From contig NZ_SWBO01000002.1 in NCBI RefSeq assembly GCF_005116475.1, positions 205,258 to 269,257 of the forward strand: a stretch of 64,000 nucleotides of DNA, read 5' to 3'. The translations under genes and the position numbers were made by a program. This document shows, one piece after another, positions 1 to 9,092 of this stretch. Each line of letters opens with the position of its first letter. Position 1 is the stretch's first letter. Source of the stretch: Pedobacter cryotolerans. GTDB taxonomy: Bacteria; Bacteroidota; Bacteroidia; Sphingobacteriales; Sphingobacteriaceae. Under the pieces are notes generated by a model, which saw only the letters and a list, made by a program, of their open reading frames with translations, was not told where the DNA came from and ran no database searches.

Positions 1-3000
1 ATTTTAGAAGACAAACAGAAAAAACTACCTGCAAATTATCCAGTTACATTCGAATTTTTTAATCCAAAGGGACAATTATCCAAACGAACTGTAGTTACAC
101 AAGCTTTAAATGGGTTTTATACTTTTAAAACTGCTACTGATAATACTGCTCCAACTGGTAATTGGCTAGTGAAAGCAAAAGTGGGTGGTGCATCGTTTTC
201 AAAAACGATTAAAATTGAAACCATTATGCCTAACAGATTAAAAATCAATTTTAATTTGGGCGGAAAAACTTATCTAGGTAATGGCTCATCATCTGCTACT
301 ACCCTATCTGCAAAATGGCTTTTTGGTACACCAGCACAAAATTTAAAGGCTAAGGTTGATGTAAATCTAAATACTACAGAAACAAAATTTAAGAGTTTTG
401 ATGGTTACTCATTTGACAATCCGACAGTAAATTTCGAATCGCAAATTAAAACAATTTTCGAAGGCACCTTAAACGCGGCCGGAAATGCAACAATAAATAC
501 TAATCTGAGTGAAAACGATGCCGCTCCAGGTATATTGAGAGCAAATTTTAGCACTAAAGTATTTGAGCCAGGAGGTAATTTCAGCATCGATAACTTTAGC
601 ATTCCCTACCATGTTTACAATAATTATTTAGGTGTTAAAGCTCCTGATGGTGATAAATTGAGCGGTATGTTATTAACCGATAGAGACCACAAAGTGGAAA
701 TTGTAAATGTTAACAGGGATGGAAAATTATTAGGCGGTAGCAAAACAGTAACTGTTGAATTATATAAAGTGCAATGGCGTTGGTGGTGGGAACAAGACAA
801 TCAACAAAGTTACGCCAACTTTACTCAAAACGAATATAACAAACTGATTACCAAGCAATATGTAAATTTAAACAACGGTAAAGGAAGTTACACGTTACGC
901 ATAAACGAACCAAATTGGGGCAGATATTTAATTTTGGTAAGGGATGAAAATGGCGGTCATACTACCGGAAAATCTGTTTATGTAGATTGGCCAGGTTGGG
1001 CACAACGTGAACAGGGCGACAATCCAACTGAAGCTTCAATGTTATCATTTACCGCCAATAAAAATAAGTTTAATGTTGGTGAAGATATTACTTTAACCAT
1101 CCCGACAGGCGAAAATGGTAAAGCTTTGGTTTCAATAGAAAATGGTAGTAAGGTTTTAAAAACCTATTGGGTTGATACTAAAAAAGGCCAAACACAATTT
1201 AGTTTTAAGGCTGAGAAAAATATGGCGCCAAATGTTTTCGCAAATATTACCTTATTACAACCTCATGCCCAAACTTTAAATGATTTACCAATTAGAATGT
1301 ATGGTGCAATTCCATTAACTATAGAAGACCCAGAAACTATACTAAAACCTGTAATTAAAATGGCTGCTACTTTAAAACCTGAAGTAGAAAGCACTATATC
1401 AGTTTCGGAAACTAACGGCAAAGCGATGACTTATACCATTGCCTTGGTTGACGAAGGTTTGTTAGACTTAACTCGTTTTAAAACACCAGATCCTCATGCT
1501 GTATTTTATGCCAGAGAAGGTTTAGGCGTTAAAACATGGGATTTATTTGATCAGGTTTTAGGCGCATGGGGCGGAAATTTAGAACGTATTCTAAGTATCG
1601 GTGGCGATGGATCAGTAAATAGAAATTTAAATCCTGCAAAGGCTAACCGATTTAAGCCTGTTGTTAAGTTTATGGGGCCATTTTACTTAGCCAAAGGAGA
1701 AAATAAAACCCATAAATTTACTTTACCACAATACATCGGCTCGGTTAGAGCAATGGTTATTGCCGGACAAAATGGTGCTTATGGTTATGCAGAAAAAGCA
1801 GTAGAAGTTAAAAAACCTTTAATGGTTTTGGCAACCTTACCGAGGGTAATTGGCCCTGGTGAAAGTTTTACTTTGCCTGTAAATATTTTTGCAACTAATA
1901 ATAACCTTAAAAATGTATCTGTACAATTACTGAGTAGTAATTTAACAGTAGATGGTATAAAAACGCAACAATTAAGCTTTAAACAAGCAGGCGAGCAAAT
2001 GACTTATTTCCAAGTTGTTGCAGCTAATAGTGTTGGTGTAGCAAAGGTTAAAATTATTGCACAAAGTGGAAGCGAAAAAACAGTTTACGATGTAGAAATG
2101 GATATTCGAAATCCAAATCCATACGTCACAAATGTAGTTTCGGCAACTATCCAACCTAAACAAAGTTGGAGTATGAAATATGCACCAATTGGTATGAAAG
2201 GAACAAACTCTGGTTCTATTGAAATATCATCTATCCCTCCTATCAATTTAAATAAACGTTTAAGTTATCTAATTCAATACCCTCACGGATGTGTAGAGCA
2301 AACAACTTCTAGTGTTTTCCCTCAACTAATGTTAGATAAATTAACACCACTTTCTACACAGAAAAAAGCAGAAGTTGAGCGAAACATTAAAACTGGTTTA
2401 AATAGATTAAAAGGTTTCCAAACTACTGATGGCGGTTTAAGTTATTGGCCAGGAAATGCAACTGCAGATGAATGGGGAACAAACTACGCTGGTCATTTTT
2501 TAATTGAAGCACAAAATGCTGGTTATACTTTACCTGCCGGGATGTTTGATGAGTTAATTCGCTTTCAAAAAACAAAGGCAAATAATTGGGTGCCAAATTC
2601 AGAAAACTTTTACGGTGGCGATATTAGCCAGGCCTATCGTTTATACGTTTTGGCTCTAGCTAAAAAACCAGAAATGGCCGCTATGAATAGGCTTCGTGGT
2701 TTTGAATATCTTTCTGTTGCTGCAAAATGGCGTTTGGCTGCTGCCTATCAACTAGCAGGACAAGCGGCCGCGGCAAATGCATTAATTAATGGATTAGAAA
2801 AAACTGTTAAACCTTACAACCAATTAAGTGGTACTTATGGTTCAGATTTAAGGGATGAAGCAATGATTATGGAGACCTTAACCTTAATGGGCAAAAAAAG
2901 CCAGGCAGCTCAATTGTTAACAAAAGTTGCTTCGAGATTAGGACAAGATACTTGGTACAGTACCCAAACAACAGCATATAGTTTATTAGCCATTGCTAAA

Positions 3001-3642
3001 TTTTGCGGTCAAAATAGTTCGGCTAATAAACTGCAGTATAATTATATTTTAGATGGTGCAAAAGGCAGTACAAATAGCGAGCAATATTTAAATAGTACAG
3101 CATTAACATTTAAAAACAATTCAGCAAGCATTACAAATACAGGTAATAATGTATTGTTTGTGAGGTTAATTTTGCAAGGTCAGCCAATTGCTGGTCAAAA
3201 TAATTTCTTACCAAATAATGCTGATGTGTTAGATATGAGTGTGGCTTACAAAACATTAAATGGTAGAAATTTAGATCCTACAATATTAAAACAAGGAACT
3301 GATTTTTATGCAGAGGTAACAGTGAAAAATCCAGGTAAAATGGGTTTTTATGAGCAAATGGCATTAACACAGATTTTCCCTTCTGGTTGGGAAATTATTA
3401 ACACGAGATTGAGTGATAATGAAGGTGCTTTAACTTCTGCTCCTTATACCTACCGAGATGTAAGAGATGATCGTGTATTTACTTATTTCAACATTCGGGA
3501 AAATGAAACGCTGATTTATCGTGTATTATTAAATGCATCTTACATTGGTAAATACTATTTATCGGCTGTGCAGTGCGAAGCGATGTATAATAACAATATT
3601 AGCGCAACTAAAGCTGGTAAATGGGTACAGGTGGTTAAATAG
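1..3642 (+). CDS. Alpha-2-macroglobulin family protein (3' part; gene starts before the window)
   Basis: The reading frame is open from base 1, so the N-terminus is missing; 1213 residues are visible. Bacterial alpha-2-macroglobulins are large periplasmic or lipid-anchored protease traps, usually 1500-1900 residues. The first 80 visible residues look like the end of an MG2 domain (APTGNW, then PNRLKIN). The thioester motif is intact: HGCVEQTTS with Cys at frame residue 764 (base 2290) and Gln three residues later, followed by the alpha-helical thioester domain and a C-terminal receptor-like domain. A GTG at 169 lies inside the domain and is not the start. The family is commonly paired with pbpC, which follows downstream here after an inserted RAYT/repeat block. 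The family call is secure; the upstream extent is not visible. Confidence 0.93.
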   Translation: MLEDKQKKLPANYPVTFEFFNPKGQLSKRTVVTQALNGFYTFKTATDNTAPTGNWLVKAKVGGASFSKTIKIETIMPNRLKINFNLGGKTYLGNGSSSATTLSAKWLFGTPAQNLKAKVDVNLNTTETKFKSFDGYSFDNPTVNFESQIKTIFEGTLNAAGNATINTNLSENDAAPGILRANFSTKVFEPGGNFSIDNFSIPYHVYNNYLGVKAPDGDKLSGMLLTDRDHKVEIVNVNRDGKLLGGSKTVTVELYKVQWRWWWEQDNQQSYANFTQNEYNKLITKQYVNLNNGKGSYTLRINEPNWGRYLILVRDENGGHTTGKSVYVDWPGWAQREQGDNPTEASMLSFTANKNKFNVGEDITLTIPTGENGKALVSIENGSKVLKTYWVDTKKGQTQFSFKAEKNMAPNVFANITLLQPHAQTLNDLPIRMYGAIPLTIEDPETILKPVIKMAATLKPEVESTISVSETNGKAMTYTIALVDEGLLDLTRFKTPDPHAVFYAREGLGVKTWDLFDQVLGAWGGNLERILSIGGDGSVNRNLNPAKANRFKPVVKFMGPFYLAKGENKTHKFTLPQYIGSVRAMVIAGQNGAYGYAEKAVEVKKPLMVLATLPRVIGPGESFTLPVNIFATNNNLKNVSVQLLSSNLTVDGIKTQQLSFKQAGEQMTYFQVVAANSVGVAKVKIIAQSGSEKTVYDVEMDIRNPNPYVTNVVSATIQPKQSWSMKYAPIGMKGTNSGSIEISSIPPINLNKRLSYLIQYPHGCVEQTTSSVFPQLMLDKLTPLSTQKKAEVERNIKTGLNRLKGFQTTDGGLSYWPGNATADEWGTNYAGHFLIEAQNAGYTLPAGMFDELIRFQKTKANNWVPNSENFYGGDISQAYRLYVLALAKKPEMAAMNRLRGFEYLSVAAKWRLAAAYQLAGQAAAANALINGLEKTVKPYNQLSGTYGSDLRDEAMIMETLTLMGKKSQAAQLLTKVASRLGQDTWYSTQTTAYSLLAIAKFCGQNSSANKLQYNYILDGAKGSTNSEQYLNSTALTFKNNSASITNTGNNVLFVRLILQGQPIAGQNNFLPNNADVLDMSVAYKTLNGRNLDPTILKQGTDFYAEVTVKNPGKMGFYEQMALTQIFPSGWEIINTRLSDNEGALTSAPYTYRDVRDDRVFTYFNIRENETLIYRVLLNASYIGKYYLSAVQCEAMYNNNISATKAGKWVQVVK

Positions 3643-3660
3643 GTTTATAGATTTCAATAG

Positions 3661-3698
3661 TAGCGAGACGAATACTAGTCGTAGCGTCTCGCTACGAC
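3661..3698. repeat. REP-like palindrome, copy 1 (left of RAYT)
   Basis: A perfect 21-base inverted repeat lies at 3678-3698: a 9-base arm beginning GTCGTAGCG, a TCT tip, and the complementary arm. Just before it, 3661-3670 is a truncated copy of the arm in the opposite sense (tagcgagacg), so the unit looks like a decayed head-to-head pair. It starts about 20 bases after the alpha-2-macroglobulin stop codon. Confidence 0.85.
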
Positions 3699-3741
3699 TT
3701 AAAAAGCACTATCTTAATATGTATAATTGATTTATATTAAA

Positions 3742-3806
3742 GGCCTTAGCGATAAGCTAAGACCAGTGTTTCCACTAAAGTACTAGTCGTAGCGTCTCGC
3801 TACGAC
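3742..3806. repeat. REP-like inverted pair, copy 2 (left of RAYT)
   Basis: A decayed copy at about 3744-3768 (cttagcgataagctaagacc, followed by agtg) is followed after a short spacer by a perfect copy at 3786-3806 in the opposite orientation. The order, spacing and flanks (ccagtg on one side, ctagtc on the other) match the pair downstream of the transposase, so this is a BIME-like composite. The RAYT start codon is 40 bases further on. Confidence 0.8.
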
Positions 3807-3845
3807 TTAAAATTAAATAACTAAATAAATAATAAAATACAACTA

Positions 3846-4397
3846 ATGGGAAGGAAATACAAATTTCACGATGATAGAAAATTATATTTTGTAACATTTA
3901 CAGTTATTGATTGGATTGATATTTTCACTAGAAACGAATACACAGAAATTATTTATGATTCTATAAAATATTGTCAACAAAATAAAGGTTTAGAGGTTTA
4001 TGCGTATTGTATAATGACCAATCATATCCATCTAATAATAGGCTCTGAGCATAATGTATTATCAGATATTGTAAGAGATTTTAAAAGTTTTACTTCCAGA
4101 CAAATTAGAAAAGAAATTATTAATAATCCAATAGAAAGTCGTAAAGTTTGGACGTTAGATTTAATGGAAAAACAAGGATTGGCTAATGATAGAAATAAGG
4201 ATTTTCAATTTTGGCAACAACACAATCATCCAATAGAATTAAGCACCAATGAAATGTTAGACCAACGCCTTAATTACATTCATCAGAACCCAGTAAAAGC
4301 TGGTTTTGTTGAAAAAGAAGAGGAATGGTTAAATAGTAGTGCAGGCGATTATTATGGAATAAGAAAAGGTAAAATCGATTTGATTTTTATAGATTGA
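3846..4397 (+). CDS. REP-associated tyrosine transposase (RAYT, Y1_Tnp/IS200-like)
   Basis: This 183-residue protein belongs to the HUH single-strand transposase superfamily, which nicks single-stranded DNA through one tyrosine. The HUH motif is visible as NHIHLII (His60, His62). The C-terminal helix LNYIHQNPVKAG carries the probable catalytic Tyr144 and the IHxNPVxAG signature of RAYTs. The length fits a complete protein. It stands alone between an alpha-2-macroglobulin gene and pbpC and is bracketed by at least five palindromic repeats of one family, the arrangement described for RAYT/REP systems, where a host-fixed transposase is thought to mobilise REP hairpins. No classical IS ends or second ORF are seen, so I call it a RAYT and not an IS200/IS605 element. 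Activity is inferred from the intact motifs only. Confidence 0.92.
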   Translation: MGRKYKFHDDRKLYFVTFTVIDWIDIFTRNEYTEIIYDSIKYCQQNKGLEVYAYCIMTNHIHLIIGSEHNVLSDIVRDFKSFTSRQIRKEIINNPIESRKVWTLDLMEKQGLANDRNKDFQFWQQHNHPIELSTNEMLDQRLNYIHQNPVKAGFVEKEEEWLNSSAGDYYGIRKGKIDLIFID

Positions 4398-4403
4398 TAA
4401 AAT

Positions 4404-4476
4404 GGTTGTAGCGAGACGCTACGACCAGTGATCGATACTATCCAAAGCTATTCTAGTCGTAGCGTCTCGCTAAGAC
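4404..4476. repeat. REP-like inverted pair, copy 3 (right of RAYT)
   Basis: A hairpin at 4404-4426 (one G-T mismatch, aga tip) is followed 29 bases later by an opposite-sense hairpin at 4456-4476 (tct tip, one mismatch near the end). This is the head-to-head arrangement of BIMEs. It begins six bases after the RAYT stop codon. Confidence 0.85.
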
Positions 4477-4516
4477 TTAAAAAATATGTCGTAATACAAA
4501 TAATTGATTTAGATTA

Positions 4517-4540
4517 GGGTCGTAGCGAGACGCTACGACC
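4517..4540. repeat. REP-like palindrome, copy 4 (between RAYT and pbpC)
   Basis: A perfect hairpin lies at 4518-4540: arm ggtcgtagcg, tip aga, complementary arm, then ccagtg-type flank. The 40 bases before it (about 4478-4517) resemble 3698-3743 left of the transposase, including aattgattta-attag, so roughly 75 bases appear as a decayed direct repeat on both sides of the RAYT gene. Confidence 0.85.
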
Positions 4541-4581
4541 AGTGTATCCAATAACCGAAATATAGCGGATAATAAAACAAA

Positions 4582-6960
4582 ATGTACAAACAAAAAGCAC
4601 TTCTAATTTCAGACATCATTTGCTTATTGTTATTTGTAATTTTCCTATTTTCCTTACCTAAACAACTTTTCAAATCCCCTACTTCTTATGTATTGGAAGC
4701 CAGTAATGGCGAGTTACTAAGCGCTTCAATTGCAAGCGATGGCCAATGGCGATTTCCAGTTGCCGATAGCGTGCCAGTTAAATTTGTAAAATGCATAACT
4801 GCTTTTGAGGATAAGCGTTACTTCTTGCATTTTGGGGTAGATCCTGTTGCGATGAGCAGGGCGATGAAACTAAATTTGAAAGCTAAAGCTGTGGTTAGTG
4901 GTGGTAGTACCTTAACAATGCAAGTTATGCGGTTATCGCGAAAGCAAAACCGTAGTATTTGGCAAAAACTAACTGAAATGTGGTTGGCAACAAGATTAGA
5001 ATTTACGTACTCCAAAAAAGAAATAATAGGATTATACGCTGCAAATGCTCCATTTGGTAGTAATGTGGTAGGTTTAGATGCAGCAAGTTGGCGTTATTAT
5101 GGTCGTAAAGCAGAGAATTTATCTTGGGGCGAAATGGCAACATTGGCAGTATTACCCAATAGTCCATCGTTGGTTCATCCTGGAAAAAATTCAGTAAGAT
5201 TAATTAAAAAACGAAATGATTTATTAGATAAGTTGGTAAAGCTAAACATCATCGACCAACAAACAGCGAACCTATCTAAATCAGAACCAATTCCGAGCAA
5301 TCCACTACCATTGCCTCAAAATGCACCACATTTGTTAAGCAGGTTTAAGGAAGAAAGAAAATCTTTACAAATCAGTTCTACGAGCCTAAAAACAACCATA
5401 GATTACGATTTACAGTTAAAATTAAACGAACTACTTAAACGCTACAACAATCGCTATAAAGCAAATGGGATTAATAACATTGCAGCCTTGGTAATAGATG
5501 TAAAGACTGGAACGGTAATGAGTTACATCGGCAATTGCTATCAGCCAGAAAATGCTGCTTTTGAAAGTTATGTTGATATGATAAAAGCACCTAGAAGTCC
5601 GGGGAGTACCTTAAAACCATTGCTTTATGCTAGTATGCTAACAGATGGAATGTTATTGCCTAAAACATTGGTGGCAGATGTGCCTACACAAATTTCGGGT
5701 TATACCCCTCAAAATTACGATTTAGGTTACGATGGAGCCATCTCGGCAGATAAAGCTTTAAGCAGATCGCTGAATATTCCGGCAGTAAAAATGTTGCAGC
5801 AATATAAATACGAAAGATTTTACGACAAATTAAAAAAATTAAATTTCTCTACTTTAAATCAGCCTGCAGATCATTATGGCTTATCGCTAATTTTGGGCGG
5901 AAGCGAAGTTACAATGTGGGATTTAGCCAAAAGTTATATGGGAATGGCCAAAACATTGAACCAATATAACGAATATCAAGGTAAATATAATCCACACGAT
6001 TATGATGCACCAGTTTATGCAAAAGAACAAAAATCATCCTTCAAAAAAGAAGAAACAGAGTTAAATTCTATCTTAGATCATGGCTCTATTTGGGCAACTT
6101 TTAATGCAATGGAAGAAGTAATGCGACCAGGTGATGAAGGTTTATGGGAACAATTTTCATCATCGCAGCGCATAGCTTGGAAGACTGGAACAAGCTTTGG
6201 TTTTAGAGATGCTTGGGCAATTGGCTTAACACCAGATTATGTAGTTTGTGTTTGGGTGGGCAATGCCGATGGAGAAGGTAGACCGGGTTTGGTTGGTATC
6301 GATATAGCAGCACCCGTTCTGTTTGATATTTTCAGACAACTACCATCATCTAAATGGTTTGTAACCCCGCAAACAAAGCTGAAGAAAATGCTTGTTTGTA
6401 AACAAAGTGGATATAAAGCAGGAGATTTTTGTACAGATAAATCATTAGAACTTGTGTCTTTTGCTGCCGAAAAAACAAATACTTGCCCCTACCATAAATT
6501 AATACATTTAGATAAAACAGGGACGTTTAGAGTAACAGATGATTGTGAAACAACAAGCTCGATGATACATCAGAAATGGTTCGTTTTACCACCATCTATG
6601 GAATATTATTATAAAATTAAACATAGCGAATACAAGATTTTACCGCCATTTAAACAAGGATGTGATGTTGTTGGAAATGCTGTAATGGATATGATTTATC
6701 CTAAAAATAATGCTACAGTGTATATTCCTATAGAATTGGATGGTACAAGAGGAAAAGTAATTTTAAATGCTGCACATAGAAATACAGAGCGTAAAATTTA
6801 TTGGCACATTGACCAAGAATATATTGGTAGCACAAAGTCTTTCCATCAAATTGCTATAAGTCCGCAACCAGGTAAACATACGTTAACCTTAGTAGATGAA
6901 AAGGGTGAACGTTTGGTTCAGGTTTTCACAATATTGGATAAAGATAAAAAAACCAATTAA
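4582..6960 (+). CDS. pbpC: Penicillin-binding protein 1C (bifunctional glycosyltransferase/transpeptidase)
   Basis: This 792-residue inner-membrane peptidoglycan synthase has a cytoplasmic start and one membrane helix at about residues 7-26. The glycosyltransferase domain has catalytic Glu76 in FEDKRYFLHFGVD and GGSTLTMQVMRLS. The transpeptidase domain has the active-site serine in S342-T-L-K345 and the KTG triad at 534-536. The last 100 residues fit the PBP1C C-terminal (BiPBP_C) domain, with several cysteines around residues 612-630. It pairs functionally with the alpha-2-macroglobulin upstream, a linkage known from many bacteria. The ATG at 4582 gives the usual N-terminus. Repeats and the RAYT gene fill the space upstream, so it may be transcribed separately from the alpha-2-macroglobulin gene here. 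Confidence 0.95.
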   Translation: MYKQKALLISDIICLLLFVIFLFSLPKQLFKSPTSYVLEASNGELLSASIASDGQWRFPVADSVPVKFVKCITAFEDKRYFLHFGVDPVAMSRAMKLNLKAKAVVSGGSTLTMQVMRLSRKQNRSIWQKLTEMWLATRLEFTYSKKEIIGLYAANAPFGSNVVGLDAASWRYYGRKAENLSWGEMATLAVLPNSPSLVHPGKNSVRLIKKRNDLLDKLVKLNIIDQQTANLSKSEPIPSNPLPLPQNAPHLLSRFKEERKSLQISSTSLKTTIDYDLQLKLNELLKRYNNRYKANGINNIAALVIDVKTGTVMSYIGNCYQPENAAFESYVDMIKAPRSPGSTLKPLLYASMLTDGMLLPKTLVADVPTQISGYTPQNYDLGYDGAISADKALSRSLNIPAVKMLQQYKYERFYDKLKKLNFSTLNQPADHYGLSLILGGSEVTMWDLAKSYMGMAKTLNQYNEYQGKYNPHDYDAPVYAKEQKSSFKKEETELNSILDHGSIWATFNAMEEVMRPGDEGLWEQFSSSQRIAWKTGTSFGFRDAWAIGLTPDYVVCVWVGNADGEGRPGLVGIDIAAPVLFDIFRQLPSSKWFVTPQTKLKKMLVCKQSGYKAGDFCTDKSLELVSFAAEKTNTCPYHKLIHLDKTGTFRVTDDCETTSSMIHQKWFVLPPSMEYYYKIKHSEYKILPPFKQGCDVVGNAVMDMIYPKNNATVYIPIELDGTRGKVILNAAHRNTERKIYWHIDQEYIGSTKSFHQIAISPQPGKHTLTLVDEKGERLVQVFTILDKDKKTN

Positions 6961-6961
6961 T

Positions 6962-7690
6962 TTATCTGTTGCTAGGGTCTATGGCCATAGACTTTCTTAG
7001 TTTTCGCTCAACAGCGCCAATAGTAATTAGAAACTGTGCCAACATATAAGTAGACATAATAACCAAACCAGCACCTTTAAACGGATTTACAAATTTATTG
7101 TAGGCCAAAACAGAATCTGAAATTAGAAATAATATAGCACCAAAAAAAATCAATTGATAACTTAAGGTACTTACTCTACCCTTTCTGTTTACAGCCATCA
7201 TGGCCATTAACGATATTACAAAAGCATAAATCAATACCGGAATTTTCATCCCACCTAAATGTGGTCTAATGAATAAATAAAATACTGCACAAAAAACACC
7301 AAATACAACTAAAGCAATTCTGGTAGCTGCTTTTTCTATAGATGGATTCCATTTATAATCTAAATAAAATGCTGAGATGTACAATAAATGGCCGATTAAA
7401 AAGGCTATTAAGCCGTACATAAAGAAAGCTCCATTAACATCAACAAACATCAATAAACAATCGCCTATTAAACCAAATAAAAGACCAATGAAAATTCTTT
7501 TCGCAAACCTTCCATTTAGTTGCGTTTTAAAAGCATAAAACATCATCAATGAAATAGTAATTGAAGGTTTTATGATAAATTTAAAATTTCCTAATACTAA
7601 ATGAGTGGTTTTTTCATCCAACAGTGTAATTAATTGAATAATGAATATAATGGCAAAGGCGAAACTAAATTCAAGATATTTTTTGAGCAT
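6962..7690 (-). CDS. YhhN/TMEM86 family lysoplasmalogenase-like membrane protein
   Basis: A 242-residue polytopic membrane protein with about eight hydrophobic segments. The family pattern is visible as KPSITISLMM near residue 42, LIGDCLLM near residue 74 and GLIAFLIGHLLYISAF near residue 92. Characterised relatives (TMEM86B and bacterial YhhN proteins) hydrolyse the vinyl-ether bond of lysoplasmalogens. The gene converges on pbpC with one base between the stop codons. Its start overlaps the 3' end of the upstream sterol-desaturase-family gene by 20 bases, which suggests translational coupling. The family is clear; the substrate in this organism is inferred. Confidence 0.85.
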   Translation of the reverse strand: MLKKYLEFSFAFAIIFIIQLITLLDEKTTHLVLGNFKFIIKPSITISLMMFYAFKTQLNGRFAKRIFIGLLFGLIGDCLLMFVDVNGAFFMYGLIAFLIGHLLYISAFYLDYKWNPSIEKAATRIALVVFGVFCAVFYLFIRPHLGGMKIPVLIYAFVISLMAMMAVNRKGRVSTLSYQLIFFGAILFLISDSVLAYNKFVNPFKGAGLVIMSTYMLAQFLITIGAVERKLRKSMAIDPSNR

Positions 7691-8900
7691 TAGAAGAGAA
7701 ATATTGTAAATAAAAAAACCAAATTAATGAAACAATTTGCAAAATAACTACTGTTACTAATAAATTATCAAAAATGGGTAAGTCTTTAAAAAATAATAGT
7801 ACAACTAAGCTTAAACCAATTCTACCATATTCAAATTTTTTAACCCATTTTTTATCTTCAAGCAATGCTCCACAGCTTAATAAGATTAAAATTACTTGAA
7901 TGGAGGCTATGCCTACTTGATAAATATTTATTTTAGCGTATAAAAACAATAAGGCAGAACCTAAGGTTAATGCAATAAGAAATTGAAAAATAACATACCC
8001 TATAACATATTTACTATGTACAGTATCAAATTTTTTATAATTAACCGTATCAATTTCTGGAGCAAATTTAAAACCACCTAACGAAGCTGGAAACCATCCA
8101 GGAGGTTTTACAAATACCCTAAACTTTTCGCCAATATGATTAGTCTTTTTAGCCGTATTCCATAGTTCATTCCAATAATGAACATTTGCCCAAACAGGGT
8201 TCCAGCTAGCTAATGGGGTAGTAATACCATAATAAACCTCTTCTTCTTCTTTCTGAAAAGTACCAAACAGCTTATCCCAAATAATTAATGAGCCGGCATG
8301 GTTTTTATCTATATATTTTGGATTGCTGCCGTGATGAACTCTATGATGTGAAGGTGTATTTAGAATATGTTCCAAAAACCCCATACTTTTAATAGCTCTG
8401 GTGTGTATCCAAAATTGATATAAAGTATTAAAAGCACTTAAGGTAAGAAACATTAACGGATCGAAACCTACAAAAGCTAAAGGCAAATAAAATACCCAAG
8501 AAAACCAACTTTGAAACCAAGATTGTCTTAATGCAACAGTTAAATTATACTCTTCTGATTGATGATGAACAATATGAGCTGCCCACAGTGCATTAATTTG
8601 ATGGCTCATTCGATGAAACCAATAATAGAAAAAGTCTACCCCAATAAAAAGTATAATCCATACCCAAATGGTTTGTGGTAAATCAAATAATCTCCAATTT
8701 TCGAAAACATATTTATAGCCAAAAAACAAGGCTGTTTTCATAAACAAGCCTGTAATTTGCGAGCCTATACCCAGACTTAGATTTGCAATTGAATCGTTTA
8801 ACCGGTAATAGCCTAATTTTTTATAAAATGAATAGGCCAATTCTATCACTATAAGAATAAAAAATACTGGTACAGATAACGCAATGTAATCAACTTTCAT
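7671..8900 (-). CDS. Fatty acid hydroxylase superfamily protein, alkylglycerol monooxygenase (AGMO/TMEM195)-like
   Basis: A 409-residue integral membrane di-iron oxygenase. The histidine clusters are H96xxxH100, H109xxHH113 and, further on, LNTPSHHRVHHG followed by DKNHAG and WDKLFGTF. The run SEEYNLTVALRQS and the long C-terminal membrane region match alkylglycerol monooxygenase better than ordinary sterol desaturases. AGMO cleaves the ether bond of alkylglycerols using tetrahydrobiopterin. The gene overlaps the YhhN lysoplasmalogenase gene, so both members of the pair have relatives acting on ether lipids. Membership of the superfamily is certain; AGMO activity and the cofactor are inferred from remembered sequence resemblance. 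Confidence 0.85.
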   Translation of the reverse strand: MKVDYIALSVPVFFILIVIELAYSFYKKLGYYRLNDSIANLSLGIGSQITGLFMKTALFFGYKYVFENWRLFDLPQTIWVWIILFIGVDFFYYWFHRMSHQINALWAAHIVHHQSEEYNLTVALRQSWFQSWFSWVFYLPLAFVGFDPLMFLTLSAFNTLYQFWIHTRAIKSMGFLEHILNTPSHHRVHHGSNPKYIDKNHAGSLIIWDKLFGTFQKEEEEVYYGITTPLASWNPVWANVHYWNELWNTAKKTNHIGEKFRVFVKPPGWFPASLGGFKFAPEIDTVNYKKFDTVHSKYVIGYVIFQFLIALTLGSALLFLYAKINIYQVGIASIQVILILLSCGALLEDKKWVKKFEYGRIGLSLVVLLFFKDLPIFDNLLVTVVILQIVSLIWFFYLQYFSSNAQKIS

Positions 8901-8973
8901 TACTCTAATTTAGAAAAAATCCGTCATTTCTAAAATTTAACAAAGTTGATGATTAGCTCAATTAAATTTGAGG

Positions 8974-9003
8974 TAAAAAAATTGCGGATCCAAGACCCGC
9001 AAT
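8974..9003 (-). terminator. Probable rho-independent terminator
   Basis: Read on the minus strand, a GC-rich hairpin (attgcgggtc, loop, gatccgcaat; 8981-9003) is followed by a run of T. It lies downstream of the minus-strand RRM gene and ahead of nothing on that strand for 70 bases. A weaker hairpin with arms aaacca/tggttt sits at 9056-9077, closer to that gene's stop codon. Confidence 0.6.
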
Positions 9004-9092
9004 CAATATGTATTCGAAACCATTTTTATTAGTTTCAAAAAAATAAGACATAAATAAACCAACTATTAAAATTGGTTTGATTTAGTGAAAAA

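Noticed and set aside
3657..4560. CRISPR-like cluster of repeats
   Set aside because: Copies are palindromic, in both orientations and unevenly spaced, and no cas genes are nearby.
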